Source of the DNA: Agapanthus africanus
Taxonomy: Eukaryota; Streptophyta; Magnoliopsida; Asparagales; Amaryllidaceae
Direction: 5' to 3'
DNA: 64,000 nucleotides
NCBI GenBank assembly: GCA_030015575.1
Contig: JASDDO010000026.1
Location: forward strand, 450,097,096 to 450,161,095
Shown here in pieces: positions 22,669 to 34,243 of this stretch. The notes below the pieces were generated by a model. It saw only the letters and a list, made by a program, of their open reading frames with translations. It was not told where the DNA came from and made no database searches. Every line of letters begins with the position of its first letter. The stretch's first letter is position 1. Both the position numbers and the translations under genes were made by a program.

Positions 22669-25438
22669 AAACTAGAATTCTAGATACGGTGTTATAACAA
22701 TTACGAAAACGAAATCCACTCTGAAATACGGTATTAAGAAACCCTAATTTTTCTCTCTGTAAATTTTCAAGGAAGTCCTTTAAAAAATTTTCAAATAGGG
22801 GCAGAATGATCTTTCGAGCATTATATGAACACGGGTGAAATATGGGGGGGGGGACGGGTGCTCGGGTTTGGCCGATCCCCAAAGGCCAAATTCCGGCCAG
22901 GCCGGCCCTACATGCTCCTCTGGTCCCCGTATTCCTCCTGTGCTCTGGTGTCTCCAGTTTAGGTTTCCTAATATTGTTTATTTAGCCCAATTTTCATGTG
23001 ATGATTTGTTTGACATGGGGATAATTCGTAGTGCTTCGTAATCGTATTATTTAACACTGTATTGGTAACCTTGACTATTTTTAGCAGTTCGATCGAACTT
23101 CGCACACCGCATTTTGTACCCCGCTGAAATTTTCAAGTGTTGTAATTTTCCGAAGTTGATTGTACTCGTAAAATCGTGCAAGTACCCCTATGGACCCCTA
23201 GAAGACTATAATAACCTTAACTCGATTCTATGCCCACGGAACCACGTTCGAACCTTCGGGTTTGCCGTAGTTCCGTGGTGTCATAGGTGAGGCGTTGGTT
23301 AACTCCTTCTACGGCTGGTCCATGGACACTGTAGCACGGTTTTTGAGTGTTTTGATTTTGCTCAAGTGTTGAGCTCATGGGGGTAATTTGTGAGCGTATG
23401 TTGATTCGATCGAAATGTTAAACATCGTCATGATATTCTGTGATTGTGATACAATATGTGGAATTCATATAGTTAGGCATGAAATCCGTAATATGTGATA
23501 TTTCGGATTTACGATGTCTAAGGTGATTATGAATTCCAAATGTTGTAGTTTTTCACTTTCTTTTCCGCGACCGTATGTTTAGTATGTGGGGTATTGCCGG
23601 CTTCGTTGCTATACATCAACGACAATCGGGATACGCATACTTGCTTACGTTGATGATATGAGATATTATGTGTTGTTGTGATATGTTATATTGGATCGTC
23701 GTGTTTTGGATAACCGGGGGTTTTATGTGAGATGATGGTTTTTATTTTCATTCATGTAAAATTCATTGTATGTAATATTCTTTTATTGGGGCACTTCCGG
23801 GTTGAGGTTGATGTCACCATTGTATATTATTTACTTTTTCGCATTAGGATAGACCCAAGGAGGGGAGCACAAATAACCGGGTTCTATGGTCTAGTGGGAG
23901 GCCATCTCGAGGAGTCGAGATCGGGTCTCCTAACCCTAGAATTGGTAGTGTTACTTGCCACTCTCGTAGGGATCTATGGATGTGGGTTTGGCTATTCATC
24001 GCGACCGTGGAATCCGTGTTTTATACAGGCTCGATATAAAACACGGACCTCCTAGTATATCGAATATTTCATATGTTTTTTCTGCTGCTGATATACTGTG
24101 ATGTGATCATATTATATGCGTGAGACGATTGCTTTATTATTGTATATTTGATATATAATAAATGTTGTTTATGTTTTACACCCGCGCTAGCCCCGTCCCG
24201 GTATGCCGTTAGTTAAGTAACCTAACGGTGCATAACGGAACATTGTGGCGAATGCGGATGGCATAAGCGTACGTTGTATTTTCGTTTCTTCTGTGATGCT
24301 TAGAAAGCGTAAATGATGGGATTTATTAATGAGATTAATAAAAGAAAAGAAACCTAAAACATGTTGTAGAATCAAACTTTCAAAAATGGTAGCTACAGTT
24401 TATGCTTTGCATAGTGGTATATGCGATATACCCTGCACCATATTCTATGAGGAAAGAGCCGAGATCCCTTCACCGGGAGTGACAACTTTAGCAAAACTGG
24501 CAGATGCTAAAAACTCACGGTTTTGTTTTTGATTGCTTCTATAGTTCTTTCTTTCAATAGCGGTATTTATGAAATATCCTGTACTTTATTCGATAAGGAA
24601 AGAGCCGAGATCCCTTCACTGGGAGTGACCTCTTTAGCGAAACTAGAAAAGCCTCAAAAACACTCCTTTTCAAAATCACTTGTTTCTACAACGATATCGA
24701 GTTCATTACGCTCATGGTTTTCTGAAAAACCTACGAAGCCTTCCATCATTTCAGATAAGTATTAATTAGTATTCGTGCTACGGTAGTTTGGCATTCGTCA
24801 AGGCATAGTGTACGGTAGCTATTTACTACTTATCTGCAGCATATGATGCGATTGGATTAGAGTATTCGTACGGCGTTGTTTGGCATTCGTCAAGGGTCGT
24901 GCGGGTGGGTTTAATTCAATCAAAAAATGTACGGGTTGAACTTGATTAGCGGACTATGGGTTGTTTGGCATTCGTCAAGGTCATAGCACGCTAGGGGCAG
25001 AAGCATTATCGCGAATTTCAAGTGTTGAAATTTGCAATGAGATTGCATACCTTCTATGAGATAGATGGATCCTGATACCCACTACGAGTAAGAGTTACTC
25101 CTAGAAGAATTTTACACAGGACAATTAGCCAATCAAGTAGGTGACTAGAAAGGTGTTTACGGGGTTATGCCTTTGGGAAAACGAGGTTTACTTTAATTAG
25201 GTCCGTGCGAGAGCACGGGGAACCTCCCTCAAAGTACCAATACTGGCATGGCCGAAAGATTGGCGAACTTGTAAAGTGTAATTAATCCCGGTTAGTCATA
25301 CCTTTAAGGGTTTTAAGGAAGATTTGATAAAATGCAGTGGGAGCCATCCTGATTAGATAAGATAATAACCAATCTAATCTTGTAAGAGCATACGCTAAAG
25401 TGTTTTCTTCTCTCTTTCTCTCTCTCCAGGTAGCGACC
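22669..25438 (+). other. Untranslated leader of element C
   Basis: Non-coding. It holds a hairpin TTTGGCC (22867-22873) / GGCCAAA (22884-22890) about 211 nt after the PBS start; hairpin ATCTCGA (23904-23910) / TCGAGAT (23915-23921); hairpin TTTATTAAT (24322-24330) / ATTAATAAA (24334-24342); two copies of the CCGGGAGTGAC or CTGGGAGTGAC module (24401-24483, 24551-24629); three shared-loop stem-loops; and a pyrimidine tract ending CAG at 25429, ten bases before the ATG. Confidence 0.8.
24778..24986 (+). other. Three leader stem-loops with one identical loop (element C)
   Basis: TTTGGCATTCGTCAAGG occurs exactly at 24787-24803, 24879-24895 and 24964-24980. Flanking stems: CTACG/CATAG (one mismatch), CGTAC (24867-24871) / GTGCG (24899-24903, one G-T), and CTATG (24954-24958) / CATAG (24982-24986). 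Confidence 0.78.
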
Positions 25439-26301
25439 ATGTCAGGCCTTAATCAAGATAATAACGTGGATGTATTGACTGAACCCACTTTTTATACTGA
25501 GCAGGGGAACGTTGGTCCAGCTCCAACTTATAATTGTTATAAGTCCGAGCAGAGAATAAGAGAACATCCGAATTCTCATGCTACCCAAATGAAGAATAAG
25601 CATGCTGATGCATCTTCTTCAGGTGTGTTAGTTATCGAGAACTGTTTCTCAGTTCAATCTCCGTCCTGGGTATTAGATACCGGATCGGGATCCTATATAT
25701 GTAATATGTTACATGGGCTACGAAAAGGTAGGGAACTGGAAGAGGGTGATCATTCCGTAAGAGTAGGGTATGGTGCAAATGTTGCAGCCAAAGGAGTTGG
25801 CGAATATCACCTTGTGTTACCAAATGGTAATACATTGGTTCTGAACAAATGCTATTACATTCCGACCTTGATATGCAATCTTATATTAGTTTGTTTATTG
25901 AGCAAAGAAGGATATAATTTTGTGGTACAGGATAATGTTATGAACATATTCCTGAATCACTTGATTGGATCAGGATCGTTAAATAATGGGATATACGTTC
26001 TCAACCAAACTACAGTACTAAATGTACAAAGCACACACAAGAGGAAGAGTTTAGAAATGAATGAATCATTCTTGTGGCATTGTAGACTAGGTCATGTTAA
26101 TGCGACACGGCTAGCCAAGTTACATAAGTATGGATATTTGAATCCATTCGAATTTTCATCTTATGACACTTGCCAGTCATGTCTCAAATGCAAAATGACC
26201 AAAACTCCATTTATTGGACACGGAGAAAGAGTTACAGAACTCTTAGGACTAATACAAAGTGATGTATGTGGTCCTATGTCTACACATGCCAGGAACGGTT
26301 C
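25439..26301 (+). pseudogene. pol: Copia pol of element C, 5' part (protease to integrase start), cut by element F
   Basis: Starts at ATG 25439 after the pyrimidine-CAG tract. About 70 unrecognised residues, as in A and with no capsid or zinc knuckle, precede the protease motif DTGSGS. The pre-integrase motif WHCRLGH and its CxxC follow, then the integrase motif SDVCGP. The frame is cut within integrase by F. It appears to read on to 26350, but the last 16 codons are F's LTR. The remainder is at 36458-38863. Confidence 0.9.
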
Positions 26302-28511
26302 TGTTGGAGATAGTGCCCTCAGAGTCAATTATTGGATCACAGGCACGTGATTGCAATGATTGAGGGAGGACCTATCCCGGTAGGACAGTCTTACTCGAGA
26401 TGATAGTATGCTATCTGGTTTACCTTTATCAGCGTGTACTGCTTCAGGTGACCTTACAGGTCGCTATTACACGTTGGTAGAGCCCCTAGGATTCTTGCTT
26501 GACCAGCAGCAGTATGAGGGCGATCATATAAGTGGGAGCTGGAGGTCTATAAGCACATCCTTAAATGGTCCCTAGTCGTGCGAGTTTCGAGACAGGGCAT
26601 CGATACTCCAGAGTAGACTAGTGTATACAGTCGAGACCCCGACGAGGGGCGGTGGCCGGTCTCACAAGCCACTGGTGTCAGTTGGTTCACCTAAGATGTA
26701 TACAGGTGCTCATTGGGTTATGAGTACACCGGACAGGACTCGCCGGGAACATGCTAGTTGGTCATATACCAGACGTCAGATGGCAGTTCCCTGGTGACAT
26801 GTGTACAGGTTAGTTCATCGACCTGGGATCGTCATTTGTCTTGTGTGAGTTCCCACTGTACTTTGATTACTACCCTACCACGGCTCAAAGGAGTCGTACA
26901 AACAGGTTTTAGTTGGGTACAGTCCCGAGCCACATGGAGGCAGTGAGCGTATCTTCAGGGGTTCGTCTCTCCCGGTATTGGGGGTGAGGTCGTGCTGTGT
27001 CTAGGAGAGCCATTACACGAAGCCCTCGGCCGAGGCAAGGAGATTTACTGGTAGGTATTCCAGTAGTATCTCAGGGTGTTCTGGGCTACACTCCGACACG
27101 ACTTGTACCGCTTTTGGGGGTCTGACTTTTACCAACCCCCTAGGCCCGCCATGCGATGCTCATAGACGAACGGACCGGACTGTACGGATATTGTCACTGA
27201 CAGGCTCAGTAGGGTTGTCAGGCTGAGTTCGCTCACAGACGTCCCTTTTAGTCAATACCTGGTAGCCCGTTACGTATTGGCTTATACCTCTAACGTGCTA
27301 GTGGTTAAATCCACAACCAAGGTGTTGACGAGTCTTTAGAGTCCCCCACATTCTGTTACTTAGCTTTCGGGCGAAAAGCTGTAGAGGCCGTATGGAGATA
27401 TGGCAAGGTCCGATCAGATACGTGCGGTATTGCACGGATCAGGATCGGACAGTTTGTACTACAGGCCGTATGGGTATATGGCAGGGTTCGATCAGATACG
27501 TGCGGTATTGAAAGGATCAGGGTCGAACGGATATTACTAGCCGGCTTTGGTATAAGCCGGATCCTAGTATAGTACTGTGTAGATTCTGTCTCATTGCATT
27601 TGTATTTCGGTCGGAATACAAAGGCGGGTGTGTATGCACAGTATCGGGGTTTTCCTGTAATTTATTACGGGACCAGTTTTCTGGAGTTGCCAGTTTGTTT
27701 TTCCGTTTCGGCCAATTTCCTTTGTATCGTTCATTGGCCGAAGATTGGTGGAGGAGGGCTTATTTGCATTGTTGCAAATAAGTATTTGTGGAGGAGTTCT
27801 TTGCATATTCTTGTGTCATGATAGCTTTTCATTGACCTTGACTTCTTGACTTCTTCTTGTCATGATGGCATGACTTTTGCTATCATGGTTGTTGATTAAG
27901 TGTTGGAATTGTTGTGATCATTTGATTTTATCTCATCATCATTTGCTTTCCACCCACCCCCTTGTTTTTGCTCTCTCTCTCCAATCACACAAAAAGGGGG
28001 GGGGGGCGGCCACTATTGGAAGAGGAGGGGATTTCATTTTCATGTGTGGCATTTTGGCTTTCTAAGAGTGCTAAGAAAAGCTCTCTAGTTCATCTCAAAA
28101 ATCAATTGCTCCACCATCTCAAAAAGCAACATCCTACAACCCCAAATTGAGACACAAATTCTACTACATATTCTACAGCAAATCTTGGGCATGTCGACTA
28201 GCCAGCTTCATGCCCGAGTTGCCTCGGCATTGAGGTGGGAGCCCGTAAAAGAAGTAGGCGATGTGGTGCACTTCCGGCGACGAGGTGGAGACCGGAGCTT
28301 CCGCAGGAGATCGGGACGACGACGAGAAGACCGGAGGACTCGGATCAGTCGGTATATCTCTCTTCCCCTTCTTATAGTTAGCTAGGACTAGTTAATGGTT
28401 CGATCCGGGTATTAGTGCGCGGCGGTTTGCCAGTTCAAGAAAATTTAAGTTTATCACCGCTTCCGCATTCCGGCGTCGGATTGAAGGCCGGGGCGCCGCC
28501 GTGCACTTACA
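26302..28511 (+). repeat. 5' LTR of element F
   Basis: TGTTGGAGATAGTGCCCTCA to ..GTGCACTTACA; same family as the LTRs of E and G. It has arms GGGAAC (26745-26750) / GTTCCC (26786-26791) and three TTGAC boxes at 27832-27851. Confidence 0.95.
27832..27851 (+). promoter_or_regulatory. Cluster of three W-box cores (TTGACC/T) in F's LTR
   Basis: TTGACC, TTGACT and TTGACT within 20 bp; repeated in the 3' LTR near 35775. W-boxes bind WRKY factors and are known to give stress response in plant genes and some retrotransposons. No assay evidence here. Confidence 0.5.
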
Positions 28512-28512
28512 G

Positions 28513-28525
28513 TGGTATCATAGCC
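28513..28525 (+). other. Primer-binding site of element F (one mismatch)
   Basis: TGGTATCATAGCC, with T instead of the G found in the other copia PBSs here (TGGTATCAGAGCC). Confidence 0.88.
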
Positions 28526-30817
28526 TCGCCATTAACTTAGTCTAGCTTTGTTTAATGTGTTTTGCATTTCCGATCGACCAAAATTCCAAAATCCGCATTT
28601 TTGCTTGCATCAGTTTTCTGTTGAAATTTTTTGGTCTCCAAAAATTTTTCAGGTTGTATAAAATTGATGTACTGGAGATTATAAGAGTTCTGTAAAAATT
28701 CGATGCAACAACTCCACAGTAGGAGCGCGGAACAGCGGCCAAACACCCTTTTGGGCCGCGGTTCCGCCGCACACTGTTGGGTTCCCTGCACCAAATTTCT
28801 ACAGTATCTTTCTGGGGTTAAAATTGGGGTTTTGGAATATTAAAATTGGGCCCAGAATTTCTGTGAGTGCTACAGTATTGCTTGGGGGCCCACCTGTTAA
28901 TTTTTGATCGATCGGATATTTTAAACACATTATTTCACAGTATTTACATTATATCTGCGACCGTGAATGTCACTCGATCGGTAAATCCTGTCTAACTGCT
29001 ATAGCCCGGTTAGACGGATTTGCGAACGTGACTTTCACGTTGATGTTCTGTTTTTGCTGTGATGTTGCGGATCGGTCGTGGGGGATAGCCTGGATGCAAT
29101 GCTAGTACAGTTGTGGTTGTATTATGTACATTTGATATTGCGGGGCGAGCGTCCGACATGTGGACTGCCGTCACTGCCTGTTTGTATTATTATTTTGGGG
29201 CACGGCCAGGTTGCGGTCGTTGTACCTGTTGTATGTATATTTTACTTTCTGTACTAGGATTGCCCCGCGGAGGGGTGCACGGATAGCCGGATTCTAAAAG
29301 GCAACAAGCCCGCATCTCATGGCATTGAGACGGAGGGGGCTTCACTCTAGGATTGGCAGGCTATTCGCCGCACTCGTAGGGGGTACAGGTTGACCCAGGA
29401 GGGGTGCCCAAGTTACCGGATTCCGTGAAGTGCTGGGTGGTCCATTCACGGTGTTGAAGGGGGCTGCCTCGCTTCAGGTTTTGGCGGGTAACTTGCCGCG
29501 CCCGTAGGGGTCTAGGTTTTCATTGCACAGGCTATCCACACGACCAGGGGAACGTCGGGTTTCAGTAGTGGCTCTGTGAAACCCGGGGATCCCAGATATC
29601 TGTATTGTTTCTGTGATGCTGTACCTTTTTTGTGATGTTGCATTTTATTCACGCCTTGAGCGAAATATAATATATTGGTATATATATTAGTAGATGTTGT
29701 ATATGTTTTGCATCCGCGCTAGTCCAGTCCCCGCTCTGTCGTTAGTTAGCTAACCTAACGGGTAATGACGGGACCCAGTGGCGAATGCGGATGGCATATA
29801 CGCACATCAGTATATTTTCGTTCTTTTTGGTGTGATCAATTGATGGGACTGTGTTGATTCGGATCAATGCAAGTTAAAACAAACCTAATCTGATGTTGTT
29901 GGAACACTTTTCAAAAAGCTGTTATTGCAAGGACGTTCTCTTTTGTTTTGCATCGTGGTATTCAGTTGGAATATCCTGCTCCTCAGTCGACGAGGCAAGG
30001 GCCGAGATCCCTTCACCGGGAGTGACCCCTTAGACAAAAGTTTGCGTCAGGGCAATGACTTCACTATAGCCGATTACTTTTGCTTTGCATCGCGGTATTC
30101 ATTTGGAATATCCTGCACCCCATTCTACGGGGAAAGAGCCGAGATCCCTTCACCGGGTGTGACCTCTTTATCAACGGTTTTCGTCACTATATTTTTAAAA
30201 AGCTATCAGTTCCTTCAACGATATCAAGTTCTTTACGTTAAAGGTTTTCGCCAGAAACCATTCGTAGCCCTCCGTCATTTCAGTTAAATATTCGGTAGTA
30301 TTCAAGCTATGTATTTTGACCTCACGCCAAGGCATAGTGATTGGTAGCTGCCGGGTATTTATCTGTTGCTTAGATAGATGCGTTGGTTTGGGACAGTCGT
30401 ACTACTATTTTGGCCTACGTCAAGGGTATGTACGGGTGGATTCAAATTAACCTGGATAATGATGGGTAGAACTTGACATGTGACTTATGATATTTTGACC
30501 TCACGCCAAGGTCATAAGAGCATGGGGCAAAAATCTCATCGGGAGTTTCAAAAGAACTGAAACTTGCCAGATATGCGCATACCTTCTGGAGTGTGATGAC
30601 GTGAGCGGATTCCGTCACGTTATCATGCGGTGATAGTTGGATCCCGATTCCCACTGATGAGTTAGTTTACTCCTCGGGTGACCCCGACTAATTCTTCTTT
30701 CAGGTTTGGAGGAGAATTTGAGGTACAGTGGGAGGTTTCCTGATTAGATAAATTGGTAACCATTCTGATCTAGGTTAGAGTGCACGCTGAGTATTTCTTT
30801 TCTCTCTCTCTTCGGCA
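28526..30817 (+). other. Untranslated leader of element F
   Basis: Non-coding. GC hairpin 28727-28740 / 28754-28767 (13 of 14 pairs), 214 nt from the PBS start; hairpin GTCTAAC/GTTAGAC near 28988-29014; two tandem units of the GAGGGGTGC module, with hairpins TCTCA (29315-29319) / TGAGA (29326-29330) and CCGTGAA (29423-29429) / TTCACGG (29445-29451); two copies of the CCGAGATCCCTTCACCGGG module (29945-30026, 30081-30163); three stem-loops (30307-30518); pyrimidine tract ending CAG at 30817. Confidence 0.8.
30307..30518 (+). other. Three leader stem-loops (element F)
   Basis: Loop TTTTGACCTCACGCCAAGG is identical in copies 1 and 3; copy 2 (30406-30425) is a variant. Stems: CTATG (30307-30311) / CATAG (30333-30337), CGTAC (30398-30402) / GTACG (30430-30434), CTTATGA (30484-30490) / TCATAAG (30512-30518). 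Confidence 0.8.
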
Positions 30818-32169
30818 GCGACCATTGACCCGACCCTAAGACTATGACTCAGTGACCAAGTTGACCGAACCTTCTAAAACATTGGCTTTTGGATTGTCAG
30901 AGTTGCAAACCTCATTGCCACTCCTACTTTTACCCATTTCTCCGGGACACCCCGTATTACTACGAACGTCCACTTCCATTGGACAAAACCATCGTATGGT
31001 TATATACGAACTCGAAGGACTTCGAGGATGGTTTCCGGTTCTGGAGAAAACGGATAGGATTATTCAGTTGTCTTTTCTTTTCACCCTCTCTCAGGTTGTG
31101 AGTACTCCTTGGTTTAGGAGTAGTACACCTATTACGCAATTGGATAGTCTTCTTCCAAACCATAGGCTGGTGCCGACCGGTAGGGGATGATGAAAACCAA
31201 TTAGCCTAAACGGTGTACAGAAGGTATTAAGTTAAGACAAAGAAAGGGATTAGTAAGAGGGCAAAGTAAATTGCGACTAATATTCACGACCAAACCAAGT
31301 ATTCTTTCGCCAATCCTAAATCACCTTTGTATTTCTCCAGAACACTCCGTATCACTACGAAGATCCACAGTTTATTGGATACTCCATCGTATGGTTATAT
31401 ACGAACTCGAAAGGAACTTGTTCCAGTTCGGGGATGGATTCTGGTTCAGGAGAAATAGGAATAAGGTTTATTCGGTTGTCTTTTATCTTCACCTTCTCTC
31501 GCATTGCGAGTGTTCCTAGGATTAGGATAGTACACCCATTGTGTTCATTGGATAGTCTTCTTCCAAACCATAGGCTGGTGCCGAACGGTAGGGAAGGGAG
31601 AAAACCATTTGGCCTAAAGGGGTGTGCAGAAGGTAAAGACTAAAGACATATGAAGGGATTTGGAGAGGTGGCAAAGAATTATACGGTTACAGTTGGGAAT
31701 CTGGATAATGGAAGAGGCATTACTAGGAATACCGGAATACCCCATCGAAACATTTCGATGTTTCAATTTCACTGTGTACTGTTAATGGAAAACTAATTTC
31801 CCAATTAGATACTTACTCCAGGATATGTATTTACCAGGAATGATTCTCACATCTGTATGGTTTTATAGATGATGAGTGGGAGTAGGTTATTGGGAATTGG
31901 GTGATCATCCTCATTATATCGGGATTCGTTGTAATCAGTGATATTTGAGGAAATCACCTGGGCTGTTTGCCGGTCGGCAAATATTTGGTTTTGAATATCC
32001 GCTTTTATGCACCAATTTCAAATTGATATATCTGTACGTCTATTTTCATAGAGTGAGATATACCTTTCTGAAATTATGTCTATGACATTTACCTATATCA
32101 GTGGATGGTTAGGTAAGGAGCATTAAACAGCGGTGTAATTCTTCTTGACCATAAGTACAGTTTTCAACC
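30818..32169 (+). other. Non-coding head of F's internal region with a tandem duplication
   Basis: The first bases resemble the start of C's frame (GCGACCAT.., then a LTEP-like stretch), after which no copia domain is readable. Two diverged tandem copies of a roughly 300-bp unit lie near 30940-31246 and 31340-31640; both contain CGTATGGTTATATACG and TTCTTCCAAACCATAGGCTG. G has the same pair (about 60636-61336). Perfect hairpins follow, for example CATCGAAA/TTTCGATG near 31743 and TTTGCCG/CGGCAAA near 31967. Reading frames of 60-112 codons differ between copies, so I do not call a gene. Confidence 0.6.
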
Positions 32170-34232
32170 TACGACACACAGTGTATGAGTTATCAGACTC
32201 AAGGGACTTATACAGAGTATTGTATGTTGTCCAGGATCCGTCAGGACAGAGGGGTTAGTCCTCGTACTATATTCGGTTTACTTATGACTTCTCAAGTTTT
32301 TAGACAAGTGTTTCGTGGAAACACAGGGTCCGAATTTTGAGAAGTTATAGGTATTTGAATAAAGTAGAGAACCAGGTATCACAAGTATCAGGATTCTTCA
32401 AAGTGATCGAAGATGTAGATACTTGTGTATGGTATTCAGTTGATAGTAATGATTAAGAGAACTTGCTTCTCTTTCAGGTCACTCATAATTGGAAGCATTC
32501 CTGAGTTGAGTAACGCTGATAGGCCTCCTTCCATTTAGTTGACATGCACTGGAGACAGCTGCATGATTTGAATCTGGTTCAATTAAATCAGTGCCTCTGG
32601 TTCTATATGGGATATAGAACAGTTCATATCTTAACGATGTTAAGATACGAGGAGTTGTCCGGTTTATGCTTAAAACCAGACACTGGACAACTCAAGGCAT
32701 GTTTCTGTAATGGCTGTTTGTGGGTTGACCCAGGCTTTGACGAGGGTTGACTTTCTACCATCTGGATGAACAATAGCAATATTGTTCTAGACTCGCCACA
32801 GTTTTATTAAAAATGGATTTTTTCAGAAAACAGTAGTGGGAGTATGGTAGAACTGGAAGTGATTCCAGAACCACAAACGATTACTGAAGATTTGATAGGA
32901 ACCTAAAGATTCAATATGGATTGACATTCCATTGGCCACTCCGCAGATAAGGTGGGTAACTTCAGGCACCCGAGAGGTACTACGGTAGCCTCAAGGACGG
33001 TGACAGGGAAGTTCTTGTTTACCCACAATTACCATTGCTGTTGTTCCAGGCTGCGAGACCCGGCGGGAGGATGAGTATAGCGTCGTTCTAAACTAGCTTT
33101 AGAAGTGTACGTCTATATGACTCTGCCAGAGGGTTGTCGTAGTCAGTGGGAGCAGCAGAAGCATTGGTGGACAGGTAGCTTATGTCTATTTATAGACTAA
33201 AGCAGATATAGCGGAGATAGATCATCTATTTCTGACGTGATAGTCATAGGTTTGACTTCATCAGAATAGGGGATGGATCTGTTGAGAAGGTAGTAGGGTG
33301 TGATGTCCTTGTATTTGGATGACATACACAGAGTAGGAAGTGATATTCTTATACTACGATCGGTTATACCTTGGTCGTCACACAGTGGTTTCTCTACAAA
33401 GGAAATGGATTTTGTATCAGACATACTGGTTACTAGATCTATGGTTTTAGATCTAGATTTGGGTGGTTTCCCAATCTGGGTACTTAGACAGCATTCTATG
33501 AGTATTTAGGATGAACGACTCCTGGCACGGTAGTGTACCTGCAAGTGATGGAGTCACCCTCTCTAAAGGTGTCTTACAGACTAAAGGGGAGAGGGATGTG
33601 CATGATTGGCAGATCACTTGCTTAGGCAATTGAGTCAATCATGGGATGTCAAGTACCACACCAGATATTGTTCTTGCACTAGATGCAATGAGTTGACATT
33701 GATCCAATCCTGGAGAAACAGTCGGAAGCAGTTATAGAAGATAAGTGGATGTTCTAGGGATATGATAACGATAGCCTCATGCGGGAGACAGTTATCATTC
33801 CAGGCTTCCAAGGTGACCTGGACGACAAGGAGGTTGTCAGAGTTATAGTTTTCCTTCTGTTGAGGGGCAGTATTTTGGACAGGTGGTCCAAGGCAATACT
33901 GAGGGTGGCATGGCGCAGGATACTGATTAAGTTCAGTCGACGATACAGTCTAAGAAGTTTGGATTTGGAGTTCATTTATGAGCTATGTCCCATCAGACAT
34001 CCAGACACATCCTAAGACAGGTATTGCTCTTTTCGGGAGATGGTTTTCTCCGCGAACTTGAGATATAGAGAGACATAGAAAGAAACATCAAGGCGGATCC
34101 ACTCACTGAGGCTATTCCTCGAACGCAATAGTTTCGCAAACGAGTCTTGTGAGACTGACTGGTAGAGGAGTTGGGTGTTCGGTATCACACGGGCTGTGAG
34201 TATGCGACATCGCAATAATTAGCCTTGAGTGC
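32170..34232 (+). pseudogene. Relic of copia integrase, RT and RNase H region (element F)
   Basis: There is no open frame, but base-level homology to pol of C and D can be followed in order. Near 32337-32420 it matches the integrase stretch around the second catalytic Asp; 32590-32700 matches the integrase tail; 32840-33000 the linker; 33130-33260 the RT stretch around GLKQASRSWN; 33300-33330 the YVDD region; 33550-33600 the RNase H approach; 34090-34232 the end of pol. Many indels and stops rule out translation. Several segments form perfect hairpins (see findings). The same relic is in G. Confidence 0.75.
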
Positions 34233-34243
34233 AAGTGGGAGAT
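34233..34243 (+). other. Polypurine tract of element F
   Basis: AAGTGGGAGAT directly before the 3' LTR start; kept intact although the neighbouring coding region has decayed. Confidence 0.9.

Noticed and set aside
30852-31190. 112-codon frame in element F where gag would start
   Set aside because: Not conserved as protein between the two tandem copies or between F and G; no capsid motif.
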